From positions 21,351 to 85,350 of the forward strand of contig NZ_WNKZ01000013.1 in the NCBI RefSeq assembly GCF_009720835.1: DNA of 64,000 bases. Direction: 5' to 3'. Numbering within the stretch: position 1 is the stretch's first letter; each line of letters begins with the position of its first letter. The notes under the pieces are model-generated. The model made no database searches. It was given only the letters and a program-made list of their open reading frames with translations, and had not been told where the DNA came from. The DNA is from Pseudoduganella buxea (GTDB lineage Bacteria; Pseudomonadota; Gammaproteobacteria; Burkholderiales; Burkholderiaceae_D). The translations under genes and the position numbers were made by a program. Shown in pieces: positions 9,581 to 18,274 of the stretch.

Positions 9581-10465
9581 GTGAACCTTTCCTCCGCTCC
9601 CGTCCTTACTGCCAGCCCGCGCCAGCTGGTCGCGCCGGCAGCGTTGGCGCGGCAGGGGTGGGACGCCGGCAGCCTGCTGCTCGAAGTGGGCTGCAACGGC
9701 CACGCGCAGTTCTGCGCCGCCCATATTCCCGGTGCCGCCTATCTCGACACGAATACGCTGGAAACGCCGCCCCTGTTCAACAAGGTGCCGGATGCGGCGC
9801 TGCTGGCCGTGCTGCTGGCGCACGGCATCCGCCACGACACGAGCGTCATCCTGTATGGCCGCAATCCGCTGGCGGCGGCGCGCGCAGCCCACCTGATGCT
9901 GTATGCGGGCGTGCGCGACGTGCGCCTGCTGGACGGTGGCCATGCCGCCTGGTGCGCCGAAGGCCATCCGCTCGCCGCCGGGCCGGGCCGCCAGCCCGAG
10001 GGTATCGACGATTTCGGTGTGCCGTTCCCGGGCCGCCCGGACTTCCTGATCGGTACCGCGCAGGCGAAAGCGCTGCTGGCGCGGCCCGATGGCGTGCTGG
10101 CCAGCATCCGCACGTGGAGCGAATACAGCGGCGCCACCTCCGGCTACAGCTACATCAGCGCGCGGGGCGACATCGCCGACGCGCGCTGGGGCAGGGCTGG
10201 CCGGGAAGGGGACGTCAACAGCATGAGCGCCTACCAGGGGCCGGACGGGCGCATGCTGCCCGGCGCGGCGATCGAGGCCATGTGGCGCGAGGCCGGCATC
10301 CATGCGGGCCTGGAGACGGCCTTCTATTGCGGCACGGGCTGGCGCGCCTCGCTGGCCTTCTACCACGCCTGGCTCCTGGGCTGGCCCCGCATCGCCGTGT
10401 ACGACGGCGGCTGGTACGAGTGGAGCAGCGACCCGGCCAACCCGGTGCGGCGCGGCCCGCCTTAG
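9581..10465 (+). CDS. Rhodanese-type sulfurtransferase (two domains)
   Basis: Likely thiosulfate or 3-mercaptopyruvate sulfurtransferase, moving sulfane sulfur to an acceptor. Two rhodanese domains are visible: an inactive N-terminal one (LLLEVG ... GHIPGA-like AHIPGAAYLD, LLDGGHAAW) and an active C-terminal one with the loop CGTGWRAS, whose C250 would carry the persulfide. The open frame extends to ATG 9533, but that start lies inside the tRNA terminator. GTG 9581 gives 294 residues, the usual size, with CGGGA ten bases before it. No linked sulfur genes are seen. Confidence 0.87.
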   Translation: MNLSSAPVLTASPRQLVAPAALARQGWDAGSLLLEVGCNGHAQFCAAHIPGAAYLDTNTLETPPLFNKVPDAALLAVLLAHGIRHDTSVILYGRNPLAAARAAHLMLYAGVRDVRLLDGGHAAWCAEGHPLAAGPGRQPEGIDDFGVPFPGRPDFLIGTAQAKALLARPDGVLASIRTWSEYSGATSGYSYISARGDIADARWGRAGREGDVNSMSAYQGPDGRMLPGAAIEAMWREAGIHAGLETAFYCGTGWRASLAFYHAWLLGWPRIAVYDGGWYEWSSDPANPVRRGPP

Positions 10466-10469
10466 CTTC

Positions 10470-10503
10470 TTGTCATGACCGCGTCATGCGGCCGTCCTAG
10501 ACT
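10470..10503 (+). promoter_or_regulatory. Pho box with -10 element
   Basis: TTGTCAT, four bases (GACC), GCGTCAT (10470-10487) matches the PhoB-site plan of two CTGTCAT-like 7-mers spaced by four. TAGACT at 10498-10503 is placed ten bases later, as a -10 would be when the Pho box replaces the -35. It lies 30 bases before the phytase-like gene. Confidence 0.7.
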
Positions 10504-10532
10504 GCAGGGCCCTTGAATTCCCGTTAACGCCC

Positions 10533-11972
10533 ATGCATCCATTTTCCCGTTCGTCCCTGACCACCCTGGCCGGTGCCGCCTTGCTGGCCCTGAACCTGAC
10601 CGCCTGCGGCGGCGATGGTCCCGTCGGTTCCGAGGCCGTTTCCGTCCCCACCCTGATTGGCTTCGCCAGCCTGCCGGCCGACTCGTACGTGGAAGGGCCG
10701 TCCTCCGGCCAGTACATCAGCGGCGCCGACTACGCCAGCGCCACCGGCACCCATGGCTACACGCTGCCCTTCGTGAACAAGCAGCCCATGCAGGGCTTCT
10801 CGGCGCTGGCCCAGGGCCCCGTGCCCGGCTGCTTCTACCTGATGCAGGACAATGGTTTCGGCAGCAAGCCGGCCTCGCCGAACGCGCTGCTGCACGTGTA
10901 TGCCGTCAAGCCTGACTGGGTCACGGGCAAGGTGGCGCCCGCGCAGTTCACCACCTGCGACAATGCCGCCGCCTTCGACACGACCGCCTTCATGCGCCTG
11001 CGCGACCCGGACCGCAAGCTGGGCTTCGCCATCGTTGCCGACGGCGCCAACTACCCGGGCATCACCAACGGCGGTGCCACCTTGCCGGTCGACCCGTCGA
11101 TCAAGTCCGGCCGCCTGCTGACGGGCGGTGACCTCGACCTGGAATCGATGGTCGTCGACGCCGACGGCAATTTCTGGTTCGGTGACGAATTCGGCCCCTA
11201 CCTCGTCAAGACGGACCGCAGCGGCAAGGTGCTGGCCAGGGCCGTGCCGCTGCCCAATACGCTCAAGCTGGGCGGCAACCCGCTGGTGCAGTCGCCCAGC
11301 AATCCCGAGCTGGGCACGGCCACCCCCAACCTGCCCAACTCCGGCGGCTTCGAGAGCATGACGATCGACCCGGCCCGCAAGCGCATCTACACCTTGCTGG
11401 AAAAGGACCTCGTCACCGACACCGACCCGCAGCGCCGCATCCTGAACGTGTTCGACATCGCCGCCAACGCCTACCTGCCGGTGGCCTATTCCTACCGTGT
11501 CGGCAGCGGCAGCTACGTCAACGCGGCCGGCGCGACGGTCAGGGAAATCTTCTCCGTCAACGACATCACGGCGATCAACGACCATGAATTCCTCGTGGTG
11601 GAAAAAGACCGGGGTGCGGGCGATGCGCGGGCCGGCTTCCCTGCCAGCGGCGCGGACCGGGTGGCGGCACGGGTCAAGAAGGTCTACAGGATCGACTTGA
11701 ACAAGGTCGGCGCCGACGGCTACCTGGTCAAGGAAGAAGTGGTAGACCTGATGAAGATCGCCGACCCGCGCAAACTCGCCGGCAGCGCCACCATCGACGG
11801 CATCTTTACCTTCCCGATGGAGTGCGTGGAGGCGGTGCGCATCGTCGACCGCTTCACCCTGATGCTGGTGAACGACAACAACTATCCGGGCGGCAGCGGC
11901 TCGCGCAAGCGCAACCGCCCGGACGACAATGAGTTCATCCTCGTGCGCCTGCCGGTGCCGCTGAACCTGTAG
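10533..11972 (+). CDS. Esterase-like activity of phytase family lipoprotein
   Basis: A 479-residue predicted lipoprotein: hydrophobic signal then lipobox LTAC (cysteine near residue 26). The body resembles the phytase-like beta-propeller domain (PF13449 type), with GFSALAQ, FWFGDEFGPYLVKTDRSGKVL, GGFESMTIDPARKRIYTLLEKDL and NEFILVRL. Family members are annotated as phosphoesterases acting on organic phosphates, but few are characterised. The Pho box just upstream supports a role in phosphate scavenging. Substrate is unknown. The gene seems to be transcribed alone; the next gene has its own candidate control element. Confidence 0.82.
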   Translation: MHPFSRSSLTTLAGAALLALNLTACGGDGPVGSEAVSVPTLIGFASLPADSYVEGPSSGQYISGADYASATGTHGYTLPFVNKQPMQGFSALAQGPVPGCFYLMQDNGFGSKPASPNALLHVYAVKPDWVTGKVAPAQFTTCDNAAAFDTTAFMRLRDPDRKLGFAIVADGANYPGITNGGATLPVDPSIKSGRLLTGGDLDLESMVVDADGNFWFGDEFGPYLVKTDRSGKVLARAVPLPNTLKLGGNPLVQSPSNPELGTATPNLPNSGGFESMTIDPARKRIYTLLEKDLVTDTDPQRRILNVFDIAANAYLPVAYSYRVGSGSYVNAAGATVREIFSVNDITAINDHEFLVVEKDRGAGDARAGFPASGADRVAARVKKVYRIDLNKVGADGYLVKEEVVDLMKIADPRKLAGSATIDGIFTFPMECVEAVRIVDRFTLMLVNDNNYPGGSGSRKRNRPDDNEFILVRLPVPLNL

Positions 11973-11993
11973 CCGGCGGATTTCACCGGCGCC

Positions 11994-12016
11994 TTTGGTG
12001 AGTTTCGCAATTGCCG
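11994..12016. promoter_or_regulatory. Shared 23-bp element (candidate XylR-type site), carboxylesterase copy
   Basis: TTTGGTGAG followed by TTTCGCAATTGC (core 12003-12014) and CG. It differs by one base from the copy at 27522-27544. The core contains the palindrome GCAATTGC. It ends 41 bases before the carboxylesterase start. Confidence 0.65.
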
Positions 12017-12057
12017 GAAGCCCGCGCCGCCCGCCACAATGGGCGGGGAGGTAGCGC

Positions 12058-13611
12058 ATGAAGAAAGTTTTCGTATCAATCGCCGCGGCAAGCCTCGCGC
12101 TGGCCTGCACGGCGGTAGCGGCACCCACGGTAGCGACCACCGGCGGCACCGTTGCCAGCCTGGCGATGGCCGACGGCAGCACGATCTATTACGGCATCCC
12201 GTATGCCGCCGCGCCGACCGGCCCGCTGCGGTGGAAGCCGCCCGCGCCAAGGCCCGCCTGGCAGGGCGTGCTCGACGCCAGCGCCATGGCGCCGGCCTGC
12301 GTGCAGGCCGATATCGGCTGGAACAAGGATTTCGTCGCCAATGCGCGCGAGGACTGCCTGACCGTGTCGCTGCGCGCGCCCGCTCCCACACCGGGGCGAG
12401 CCTTGCCGGTGCTGGTCTACTTCCATGGCGGCTCGAATGCGGCGGCCGGCGCCGGCAGCCTGGCTGACGATGCACTGCACCGCGAGGGCATCGTCGTCGT
12501 CAAGCCCCAGTACCGCCTGGGCGCCTTCGGGTTCCTGGGGCTCGATGCCTTGCGCGCCGAGGACCCGCACGGGTCCGCCGGCAACTACGGGCTGCTGGAC
12601 CAGATCGCCGCGCTGCGCTGGGTGCGCGCCAATATCGCCGCCTTCGGGGGCGACCCCGGCAACGTGACGATCTCCGGCAATTCGGCCGGCGCCACGGACG
12701 CCCTGTTCCTGACCCTGTCGCCGCTGGCGCGGGGGCTGTTCCAGCGCGCCATCCTGCAGGCACCGGCACCGGGCGCGCCCCGCACGCCCGCCCAGGTTGA
12801 CGCCATCGGCAATGCGCTGCTGGAGCGCCTGAAGCTGCCGCGCGGCGCGGCCGGCCTGGCGCGGCTGCGCGCGCTGCCTTTTGACGCCATCAACGGGGCG
12901 GCCCAGAACCTGCCAACGCCCGCCGGCGTCGACCCCAGCTTCCTGTGGGAGCAGCAGGACGTCGACGGCCACGTGCTGCCGCTGCCGTATGCCCAGGCCT
13001 ACCAGGCCGGGGCAGGGCGGGATATCGCCATCCTCATCGGCAGCAACACGCAGGAGCTGGGCGCCGAACGCCGGGCCGACACGGCACCGGCACTGGTCCG
13101 CGCCGCCTTCGGCCGCCACGCCGACGCGGCGCTTGCCTTGTATGGATACCGCGAGGGAACAGTACCCGCATCCGACCCGGTGCTGGGCAGCATGCCGACG
13201 CAGCTCGTCACGGACGCCTGGTTCCGCTGCCCCGCGCACTGGCTGGCACGGCAGATGGGGCAGGCCACGCCCGCCGCATCGTCCATCTGGCGTTACCAGT
13301 TCGGCTTCGGCGCCCCCGGCACGGGCAAGCCGCCAGAGCACACGTCCGAGATGGGCTACGTGTACCGCGCCGTGCCGGCCGACAGCCGGGCCGCCGAGTG
13401 GCCGCCTTTGCAGCGCTACTGGGCCAACTTCATCCGCACGGGCGACCCGAACGGCCCCGGCCTGTCGCACTGGCCCGCTACTGGCGTCAATGACATGCTG
13501 CTGTCGATCGAACCTTCCGGCATCGAAGCGGTGGCCGATCCGCGCGGCGCCCTGTGCGCCTTGCTGTACCGGGACCGTGATTACCCGGGTTCGCCGGCGC
13601 TGCCGGAATAG
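12058..13611 (+). CDS. Secreted type-B carboxylesterase
   Basis: A 517-residue serine hydrolase with a signal peptide cleaved near AVAAP. It shows type-B esterase landmarks: YGIPYAAAPTGPLRWKPP, EDCLTVSLRAP, VYFHGGSN (oxyanion hole), NYGLLDQIAALRWVRANIAAFGGDP and the nucleophile S209 in GNSAG. The usual glutamate before the serine is asparagine here, a tolerated but unusual variant. A C-terminal histidine candidate sits in EHTSEMGYVY. A strong GGGGAGG ribosome site precedes ATG 12058. The shared TTTCGCAATTGC element just upstream suggests regulation together with the xyloglucan genes, perhaps as an ester-removing accessory enzyme (inference). Confidence 0.88.
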   Translation: MKKVFVSIAAASLALACTAVAAPTVATTGGTVASLAMADGSTIYYGIPYAAAPTGPLRWKPPAPRPAWQGVLDASAMAPACVQADIGWNKDFVANAREDCLTVSLRAPAPTPGRALPVLVYFHGGSNAAAGAGSLADDALHREGIVVVKPQYRLGAFGFLGLDALRAEDPHGSAGNYGLLDQIAALRWVRANIAAFGGDPGNVTISGNSAGATDALFLTLSPLARGLFQRAILQAPAPGAPRTPAQVDAIGNALLERLKLPRGAAGLARLRALPFDAINGAAQNLPTPAGVDPSFLWEQQDVDGHVLPLPYAQAYQAGAGRDIAILIGSNTQELGAERRADTAPALVRAAFGRHADAALALYGYREGTVPASDPVLGSMPTQLVTDAWFRCPAHWLARQMGQATPAASSIWRYQFGFGAPGTGKPPEHTSEMGYVYRAVPADSRAAEWPPLQRYWANFIRTGDPNGPGLSHWPATGVNDMLLSIEPSGIEAVADPRGALCALLYRDRDYPGSPALPE

Positions 13612-13709
13612 CCCGGCCACAAAAAAACGCATTCACCGCGCATCGAACGTCTCCCATGACGAATGGCACATGCGCCGCCCTCCCGGGTTCCCTACACTAG
13701 CGCCGCGAT

Positions 13710-13730
13710 GCCGCCGGATGGTCCGGCGGC
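13710..13730 (+). other. Perfect 9-bp hairpin in the leader of the barrel-protein gene
   Basis: GCCGCCGGA, loop TGG, TCCGGCGGC, lying 20 bases before the start codon and 11 bases after a -10-like TACACT (13693-13698). No T run follows, so it is not a terminator. It may stabilise the mRNA or modulate translation. Confidence 0.55.
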
Positions 13731-13750
13731 ACGCCTGTGAAAGGAACTCC

Positions 13751-14326
13751 ATGAAACGCTCCATTTCGTTTGCTTCGCTGCCGGCCCTGGCCCTGGTCCT
13801 GGGCATCACGTGCCACGCTTCGGCCGCGCTGGCGCAAGCCTACGGCGGCATCGCCGTCGGCAACCAGGGCAAGCAGCGCTGGATCGAACCTTCCGGCGCG
13901 GTGCACAAGCCGAGCGAGCGGGAATTGCCCGTCCTGGCCTACGGCGGCTACCGCTTCGACGAGGCCTGGGCACTGGAAGGGGGCTTCGGCCGCATGACGG
14001 ACGCCGAATTCGCCACCTCCGGCGGGCGTGCGTCGGCCGATTCGAAACTGGCCTACATCGCCGTCAAGCGCAGCTTTGCCATCGGCGAGCGCCTGGGCTG
14101 GTACTTCAAGGGCGGCATCGCGAACAATACCCTGCGCATCGACGGTCCAGCGGGCCTGCATGAGAAGAACGACAGGACGCGCCTGATGGGCGCCGTCGGG
14201 TTGGACTACCGCATCACGCCGAACGTGGTGGCCGTGGCCGAGGTGGCGGCCTACGGCAGGGTGCGCACGCCGAAGGCCAGCATCGCGCACAACCTGCTGC
14301 AACTGGGCCTGCGCTTCGATTTCTGA
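13751..14326 (+). CDS. Small outer-membrane beta-barrel protein
   Basis: A 191-residue protein with a signal peptide (MKRSISFASLPALALVLGITCHASAALAQ) and alternating beta-strand sequence such as AYGGYRFDEAWALEGGFGRM, AYIAVKRSFAIGERLGWYFKGGIA and MGAVGLDYRITPNVVAVAEVAAYG. It ends in LLQLGLRFDF with the C-terminal aromatic typical of BAM substrates. This fits an OmpA-like or OmpX-like eight-strand barrel. AAGGA precedes the ATG by five bases. Function is unknown. Confidence 0.82.
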   Translation: MKRSISFASLPALALVLGITCHASAALAQAYGGIAVGNQGKQRWIEPSGAVHKPSERELPVLAYGGYRFDEAWALEGGFGRMTDAEFATSGGRASADSKLAYIAVKRSFAIGERLGWYFKGGIANNTLRIDGPAGLHEKNDRTRLMGAVGLDYRITPNVVAVAEVAAYGRVRTPKASIAHNLLQLGLRFDF

Positions 14327-14354
14327 GCGTGTCGCGGCGCTCTGCTGCCCGCCG

Positions 14355-14978
14355 TCAGATGCATTCCAGTTCGATCCCCCGCAGTACGGCGCGCACGCGG
14401 TCGCGCACGCCCAGTTTGGACAGGATGCTCGACACGTGGTTCTTCACCGTGCCTTCGCTGGAACCCAGGCTGGCCGCGATCTCGCCGTTCGACAGGCCCG
14501 CCGCCATCAGCGCCAGGATCTCCGTCTCGCGCGCCGTCAGTACCGCCGTCGGCTGATGCCGTCCCTCGCGTTCGAACGAGGCGCGCGTGCGCTCGGTCAG
14601 CGCCGGCCGGAACAGCGTGGCGCCGCCCGCCACGGCGCGAATGCCGTCGGCCAGGCGCTCCAGCGAGATATCTTTCAGCAGGAAGCCGCGCGCGCCCAGG
14701 CGCATCGCCTCGAACAGCGCGTCGTCGTCGTCGAAGGTGGTCAGCATGATCGTCGGCGGCAGGGCCAGCGCGGGGTTGCGCAGCAGGTCGATGCCGCCGC
14801 AGCCGGGCATGCGCACGTCGAGCAGCAACAGGTCGACAGGGGTATCGGCCAGCTTGCGCGCTGCATCGATGCCGTCCGCCGCTTCCCAAGCGACGCGGAT
14901 ATCGTCCGTCAAGTCGAGCAGGCCCCTGATGCCGCTGCGTACCAGCATCTGGTCGTCCACCAGCGCCACGCGAATCAT
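14355..14978 (-). CDS. NarL/FixJ-family response regulator
   Basis: A 207-residue DNA-binding response regulator. The receiver domain has acidic pocket VDDQ, phospho-acceptor D54 (LLLLDVRMPG) and switch residues T80 and K102. The C-terminal LuxR-type helix-turn-helix contains LTARETEILALMAAGLSNGEIAASLGSSEGTVKNHVSSILSKLGV. It overlaps the upstream kinase stop by four bases, so the two form a coupled pair. The stop faces the barrel-protein gene 28 bases away, with no terminator seen between them. The target genes cannot be deduced. Confidence 0.94.
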   Translation of the reverse strand: MIRVALVDDQMLVRSGIRGLLDLTDDIRVAWEAADGIDAARKLADTPVDLLLLDVRMPGCGGIDLLRNPALALPPTIMLTTFDDDDALFEAMRLGARGFLLKDISLERLADGIRAVAGGATLFRPALTERTRASFEREGRHQPTAVLTARETEILALMAAGLSNGEIAASLGSSEGTVKNHVSSILSKLGVRDRVRAVLRGIELECI

Positions 14979-16225
14979 GCCGGCACCCCGGCCCGGGGCA
15001 CGCGCAATTCCAGCACGAAGCCGCGGGGCGCGGCGGGGCGGTGCAGTTCGCCGCCGACTTCCGCTAGGCGCTCGCGCATGCCGCGCAGGCCATTGCCTTC
15101 GGTGGCCGGCCGGCCGTGGCCGTCGTCGGCGATGCGCGCCACGGTCATGTTGCCGACGCTGGTCAGCTCAACCGTCAGCCGGCTGGCACCGGCATGGCGC
15201 AGCGTATTCGTCACGGCTTCCTGGATGCAGCAGAACAGCGCATGGGCGACGGTGGCCGGGTGAAGCGACGCAGCAGCGTCGATGTGCAGCTCGGTGCGCA
15301 AGGTGGGCAGTCCCGCGCACAGCATGCGCACGGCTTCGGCCAGGTCGACCGACTGGTCCTGGCGCGTCTGGCTGACGACGCCGCGCACCTGGGCCAGCAG
15401 GCTAGTGCCGATCTGCCTTGCCGTCGCCAGCGAAGCAGGCGGCGCGCCAGCCGCGCCGGCCTGCCGCGTGGCCAGGTCCAGGTGCAGGTTCAGCGCCGTC
15501 AGGTGGTGGCCCATGGTGTCGTGCAGGTCGCGCGCGATGCGCATGCGTTCGGCGCCGCGCACCGTTTCGCCAAGCAGCGACTGGGTCGCCAGGATCTGCG
15601 CGTGGGCCGAGGCCAGCGCCAGGCGCATGCGGCGCTCGCGCAGCACCAGGCGGCCGAACAGGAAGGCCGCCGCCAGCACGGTGCGTTCCAGCGACAGGTA
15701 GGCCAGCATCGACCATTGCGGCGACGCCTTCACGCGCCCGGCCATGTCCAGCACGAGGAAGACGTCGACCAGCACGCCCAGCAGGTACTGGGCCGCCAGC
15801 CAGGCCAGGCCGGCGCGCAGCGGCAGCAGCATCGCCAGCTGGGCCGCCAGCAGCACATGCAGGGGCAGGGCGTCGAGCACCGTCACGCAGGCCAGTTGCC
15901 CGGCCAGCATCGCCGTGCGCCGTCCCGGTGCCGCCGTGCGGCAGGCGCCGGCCACGCACACCGTCATCAGGCCGACGAGCACGGCCTTCGCCAGTGCATA
16001 CGGCACAAAAGCCGCCAGCAGTGGTGCCGCATCCCGGCCCGTCACCGGCGCGCCGCTGCCCCAGGTGGTCACGGACAGCACGGCCAGGCCAACGGGGTTG
16101 TGCAGGGGCGTGTGGCCGGCGCCGCTTGCCAGGATGGCGGCGATATGCAGGCTGGAAAAGAGCGCCGCCGTGGCGACGGCGAAGCTCCAGGGAGGAAGGT
16201 TGAAGATGCGATGCGGCGCTGGCAT
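14975..16225 (-). CDS. NarX/DesK-type sensor histidine kinase
   Basis: A 416-residue membrane kinase. About 220 residues hold several hydrophobic helices with no large periplasmic loop, so it probably senses membrane or small-molecule cues. The HisKA_3 box is ERMRIARDLHDTMGHHLTALNLHLDLA with phospho-acceptor H235. The ATPase part has IQEAVTNTLRHAGASRL (N box) and GNGLRGMRERLAEVGGEL (G box). I chose ATG 16225 (MPAPHRIFNLPPW); an in-frame ATG at 16255 would add ten residues. The same frame stays open far upstream, but that part only mirrors the acyl-CoA synthetase gene. Confidence 0.9.
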   Translation of the reverse strand: MPAPHRIFNLPPWSFAVATAALFSSLHIAAILASGAGHTPLHNPVGLAVLSVTTWGSGAPVTGRDAAPLLAAFVPYALAKAVLVGLMTVCVAGACRTAAPGRRTAMLAGQLACVTVLDALPLHVLLAAQLAMLLPLRAGLAWLAAQYLLGVLVDVFLVLDMAGRVKASPQWSMLAYLSLERTVLAAAFLFGRLVLRERRMRLALASAHAQILATQSLLGETVRGAERMRIARDLHDTMGHHLTALNLHLDLATRQAGAAGAPPASLATARQIGTSLLAQVRGVVSQTRQDQSVDLAEAVRMLCAGLPTLRTELHIDAAASLHPATVAHALFCCIQEAVTNTLRHAGASRLTVELTSVGNMTVARIADDGHGRPATEGNGLRGMRERLAEVGGELHRPAAPRGFVLELRVPRAGVPA

Positions 16226-16311
16226 TGTCGATCTCGCGATTGGCGGGATGGGCATTGTATGCCAGCACCGGCCGATGCAGGCAGTGCCATTGGTCATGGC
16301 ACCACGCGCCG

Positions 16312-18009
16312 CTACACGCCTTTCGACAGCCCCAGCGCCTCGGCCACCTGCTGGCGCAGCAGGAACTTCTGGATCTTGCCCGTCACCGTCATCGGAAAGG
16401 CGTCGACGAAGCGGATGTAGCGGGGGATCTTGTAGTGGGCGATCTGTCCGCTGCAGAAGGCGCGGATCTCGTCCTCGTCCGCCGACATGCCGGGCCGGAC
16501 CACGATGCAGGCGCACAGCTCCTCGCCGTACTTCTCGTCGGGCACGCCCACGCACTGCACGTCCAGCACTTTCGGGTGGCGGTACAGGTACTCCTCCACT
16601 TCGCGCGGGTAGATATTCTCGCCGCCGCGGATCACCATGTCCTTCGAGCGGCCCACGATGGTGGCGAAGCCTCCCTCGTCGATGACGGCCAGGTCGCCCG
16701 TGTGCATCCAGCCGGCCGGATCGATGGCCTCGCGGGTGCGTTCCTCGTCGCCCCAGTAGCCCAGCATGACGGAGTAGCCCCGCGTGAGCAGCTCGCCCGT
16801 CACGCCGCGCGGCACGATGCGTCCGGCGGCGTCGACGATCTTCACTTCCAGGTGTGGATGCACGCGCCCGATGGTCGACACCCGCAGCGCTTCGGGATCG
16901 TCGACAGCACTCTGGAAACTGACGGGCGACGTCTCCGTCATGCCGTAGGCGATCGTGATTTCGCTCATGTGCATGCGCCCGATCACGCGGCTCATCACCT
17001 CGGCCGGGCAGGGCGAGCCGGCCATGATGCCCGTGCGTAGCGTGGACAGGTCGTAACGGGCGAAGTCGGGGTGGTCGAGCAGGGCGATGAACATCGTGGG
17101 CACGCCGTGCAGGCCCGTGCAGCGTTCGGCCTGCACCGTCTCCAGCACGGCCTTGGGCTCGAAGCCCTCGCCGGGGAAGACCATCGTCGCGCCGTGCGTC
17201 ACGCAGGCCAGGTTCCCCAGCACCATGCCGAAGCAGTGGTACAGCGGCACGGGAATGCACAGGCGGTCCGCGCTCGTGAGGCGCATGGCCTCGCCGACGA
17301 AGAAGCCGTTGTTCAGGATATTGTGGTGGGTCAGGGTGGCACCCTTGGGCGCGCCCGTGGTGCCGGAGGTGAACTGGATATTGACGGCGTCGTCGAACTG
17401 CAGCTCGTCCTCCAGTTCGCTCAGCCGGTCCAGCTGGGCCGCATCGGGCGCGGCCAGCAAGGTATCGAAGTTGCGCATGCCTTGTGTGGCCTCGCTGCCC
17501 AGGCGGATCACGTGGCGCAGCGCCGGCAGCCTGGCCGAGCGCACGATGCCGTCCCTTGCCTGGCGCAGTTCCGGTACGACGTCCTGCACCATCGCCAGGT
17601 AGTCGCTGGACTTGAAGGCGGGCGCCAAAATCAGCGCGCTGCACTGCACCTTCTCCAGCACGTATTCCAGCTCCGAGCGACGGTAGGCCGGGTTGATATT
17701 GACGAGGACGAGGCCGGCCCGGGCCGTGGCGAACTGCACCAGCACCCACTCGGCGCAGTTCTGCGACCAGATGCCGATCCGCTCGCCCGGCGCCAGCCCG
17801 AGCGCCAGCAGGCCGGCCGCGACGGCCGTCACTTTCGCGTCGAATTCGGCATACGTCCACCGGATGCCCTGGTGGGGCACGACCAGCGCTTCGTTGCTGC
17901 CGTGGCGGGCGGCGATGCCGGCCAGGTGGCGGCCGATGGTGGCGCCGATCAGGGGCACGTCGTGCGCGCCGTGGACATAGCTGGGTGTTTGGCTTTTCTG
18001 TTGTTGCAT
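16312..18009 (-). CDS. AMP-binding acyl-CoA synthetase
   Basis: A 565-residue member of the ANL superfamily that activates a carboxylic acid with ATP and forms its CoA thioester. Motifs: A3 [19 protein letters not shown]5 [12 protein letters not shown]7 [16 protein letters not shown]8 [20 protein letters not shown] and A10 TVTGKIQK with the catalytic lysine. Overall it is closest to fatty-acyl-CoA synthetases for medium or short chains; exact substrate is not deducible. It is divergent from the xylR gene and followed after 86 bases by the histidine kinase on the same strand. Confidence 0.92.
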   Translation of the reverse strand: MQQQKSQTPSYVHGAHDVPLIGATIGRHLAGIAARHGSNEALVVPHQGIRWTYAEFDAKVTAVAAGLLALGLAPGERIGIWSQNCAEWVLVQFATARAGLVLVNINPAYRRSELEYVLEKVQCSALILAPAFKSSDYLAMVQDVVPELRQARDGIVRSARLPALRHVIRLGSEATQGMRNFDTLLAAPDAAQLDRLSELEDELQFDDAVNIQFTSGTTGAPKGATLTHHNILNNGFFVGEAMRLTSADRLCIPVPLYHCFGMVLGNLACVTHGATMVFPGEGFEPKAVLETVQAERCTGLHGVPTMFIALLDHPDFARYDLSTLRTGIMAGSPCPAEVMSRVIGRMHMSEITIAYGMTETSPVSFQSAVDDPEALRVSTIGRVHPHLEVKIVDAAGRIVPRGVTGELLTRGYSVMLGYWGDEERTREAIDPAGWMHTGDLAVIDEGGFATIVGRSKDMVIRGGENIYPREVEEYLYRHPKVLDVQCVGVPDEKYGEELCACIVVRPGMSADEDEIRAFCSGQIAHYKIPRYIRFVDAFPMTVTGKIQKFLLRQQVAEALGLSKGV

Positions 18010-18155
18010 GGTGTCTCCTGCATTTTTATGGTGGCTTGCGCCGCCAGCCTAGCACCATGGCGCGCCGCTTGCCAACGCCGGGCCATCGTTACTTGCATAA
18101 GTGAATCTGATGATTTTTCCTGGCAACAGACTCGACAAGAAACGCAATCGCCGCC

Positions 18156-18175
18156 GTTGGTTTTCGCAATTGCGG
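18156..18175. promoter_or_regulatory. Shared element (candidate XylR-type site), xylR copy
   Basis: GTTGG then TTTTCGCAATTGCGG; the core TTTCGCAATTGC (18162-18173) is identical to the sites at 12003-12014 and 27531-27542. It lies about 100 bases before the xylR start in the 265-base divergent gap, consistent with autoregulation. Confidence 0.6.
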
Positions 18176-18274
18176 CCGGACCCTTGTGTAAGCAAAATGC
18201 AACAAAGCCCGCTACGGCACCAGATAGCCTTACATAACTTTACAATGGTGCAACTCGGAGTGAGGGGAGACAAT

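Noticed and set aside
14975..17860. A 961-residue reading of the histidine kinase extended upstream
   Set aside because: The added part covers the acyl-CoA synthetase in another frame and is arginine-rich without motifs; the kinase starts at 16225 or 16255.
18101..18274. An upstream extension of XylR by 58 residues
   Set aside because: ATG 18275 has a strong ribosome site and the family N-terminus; the extension would include the candidate operator.
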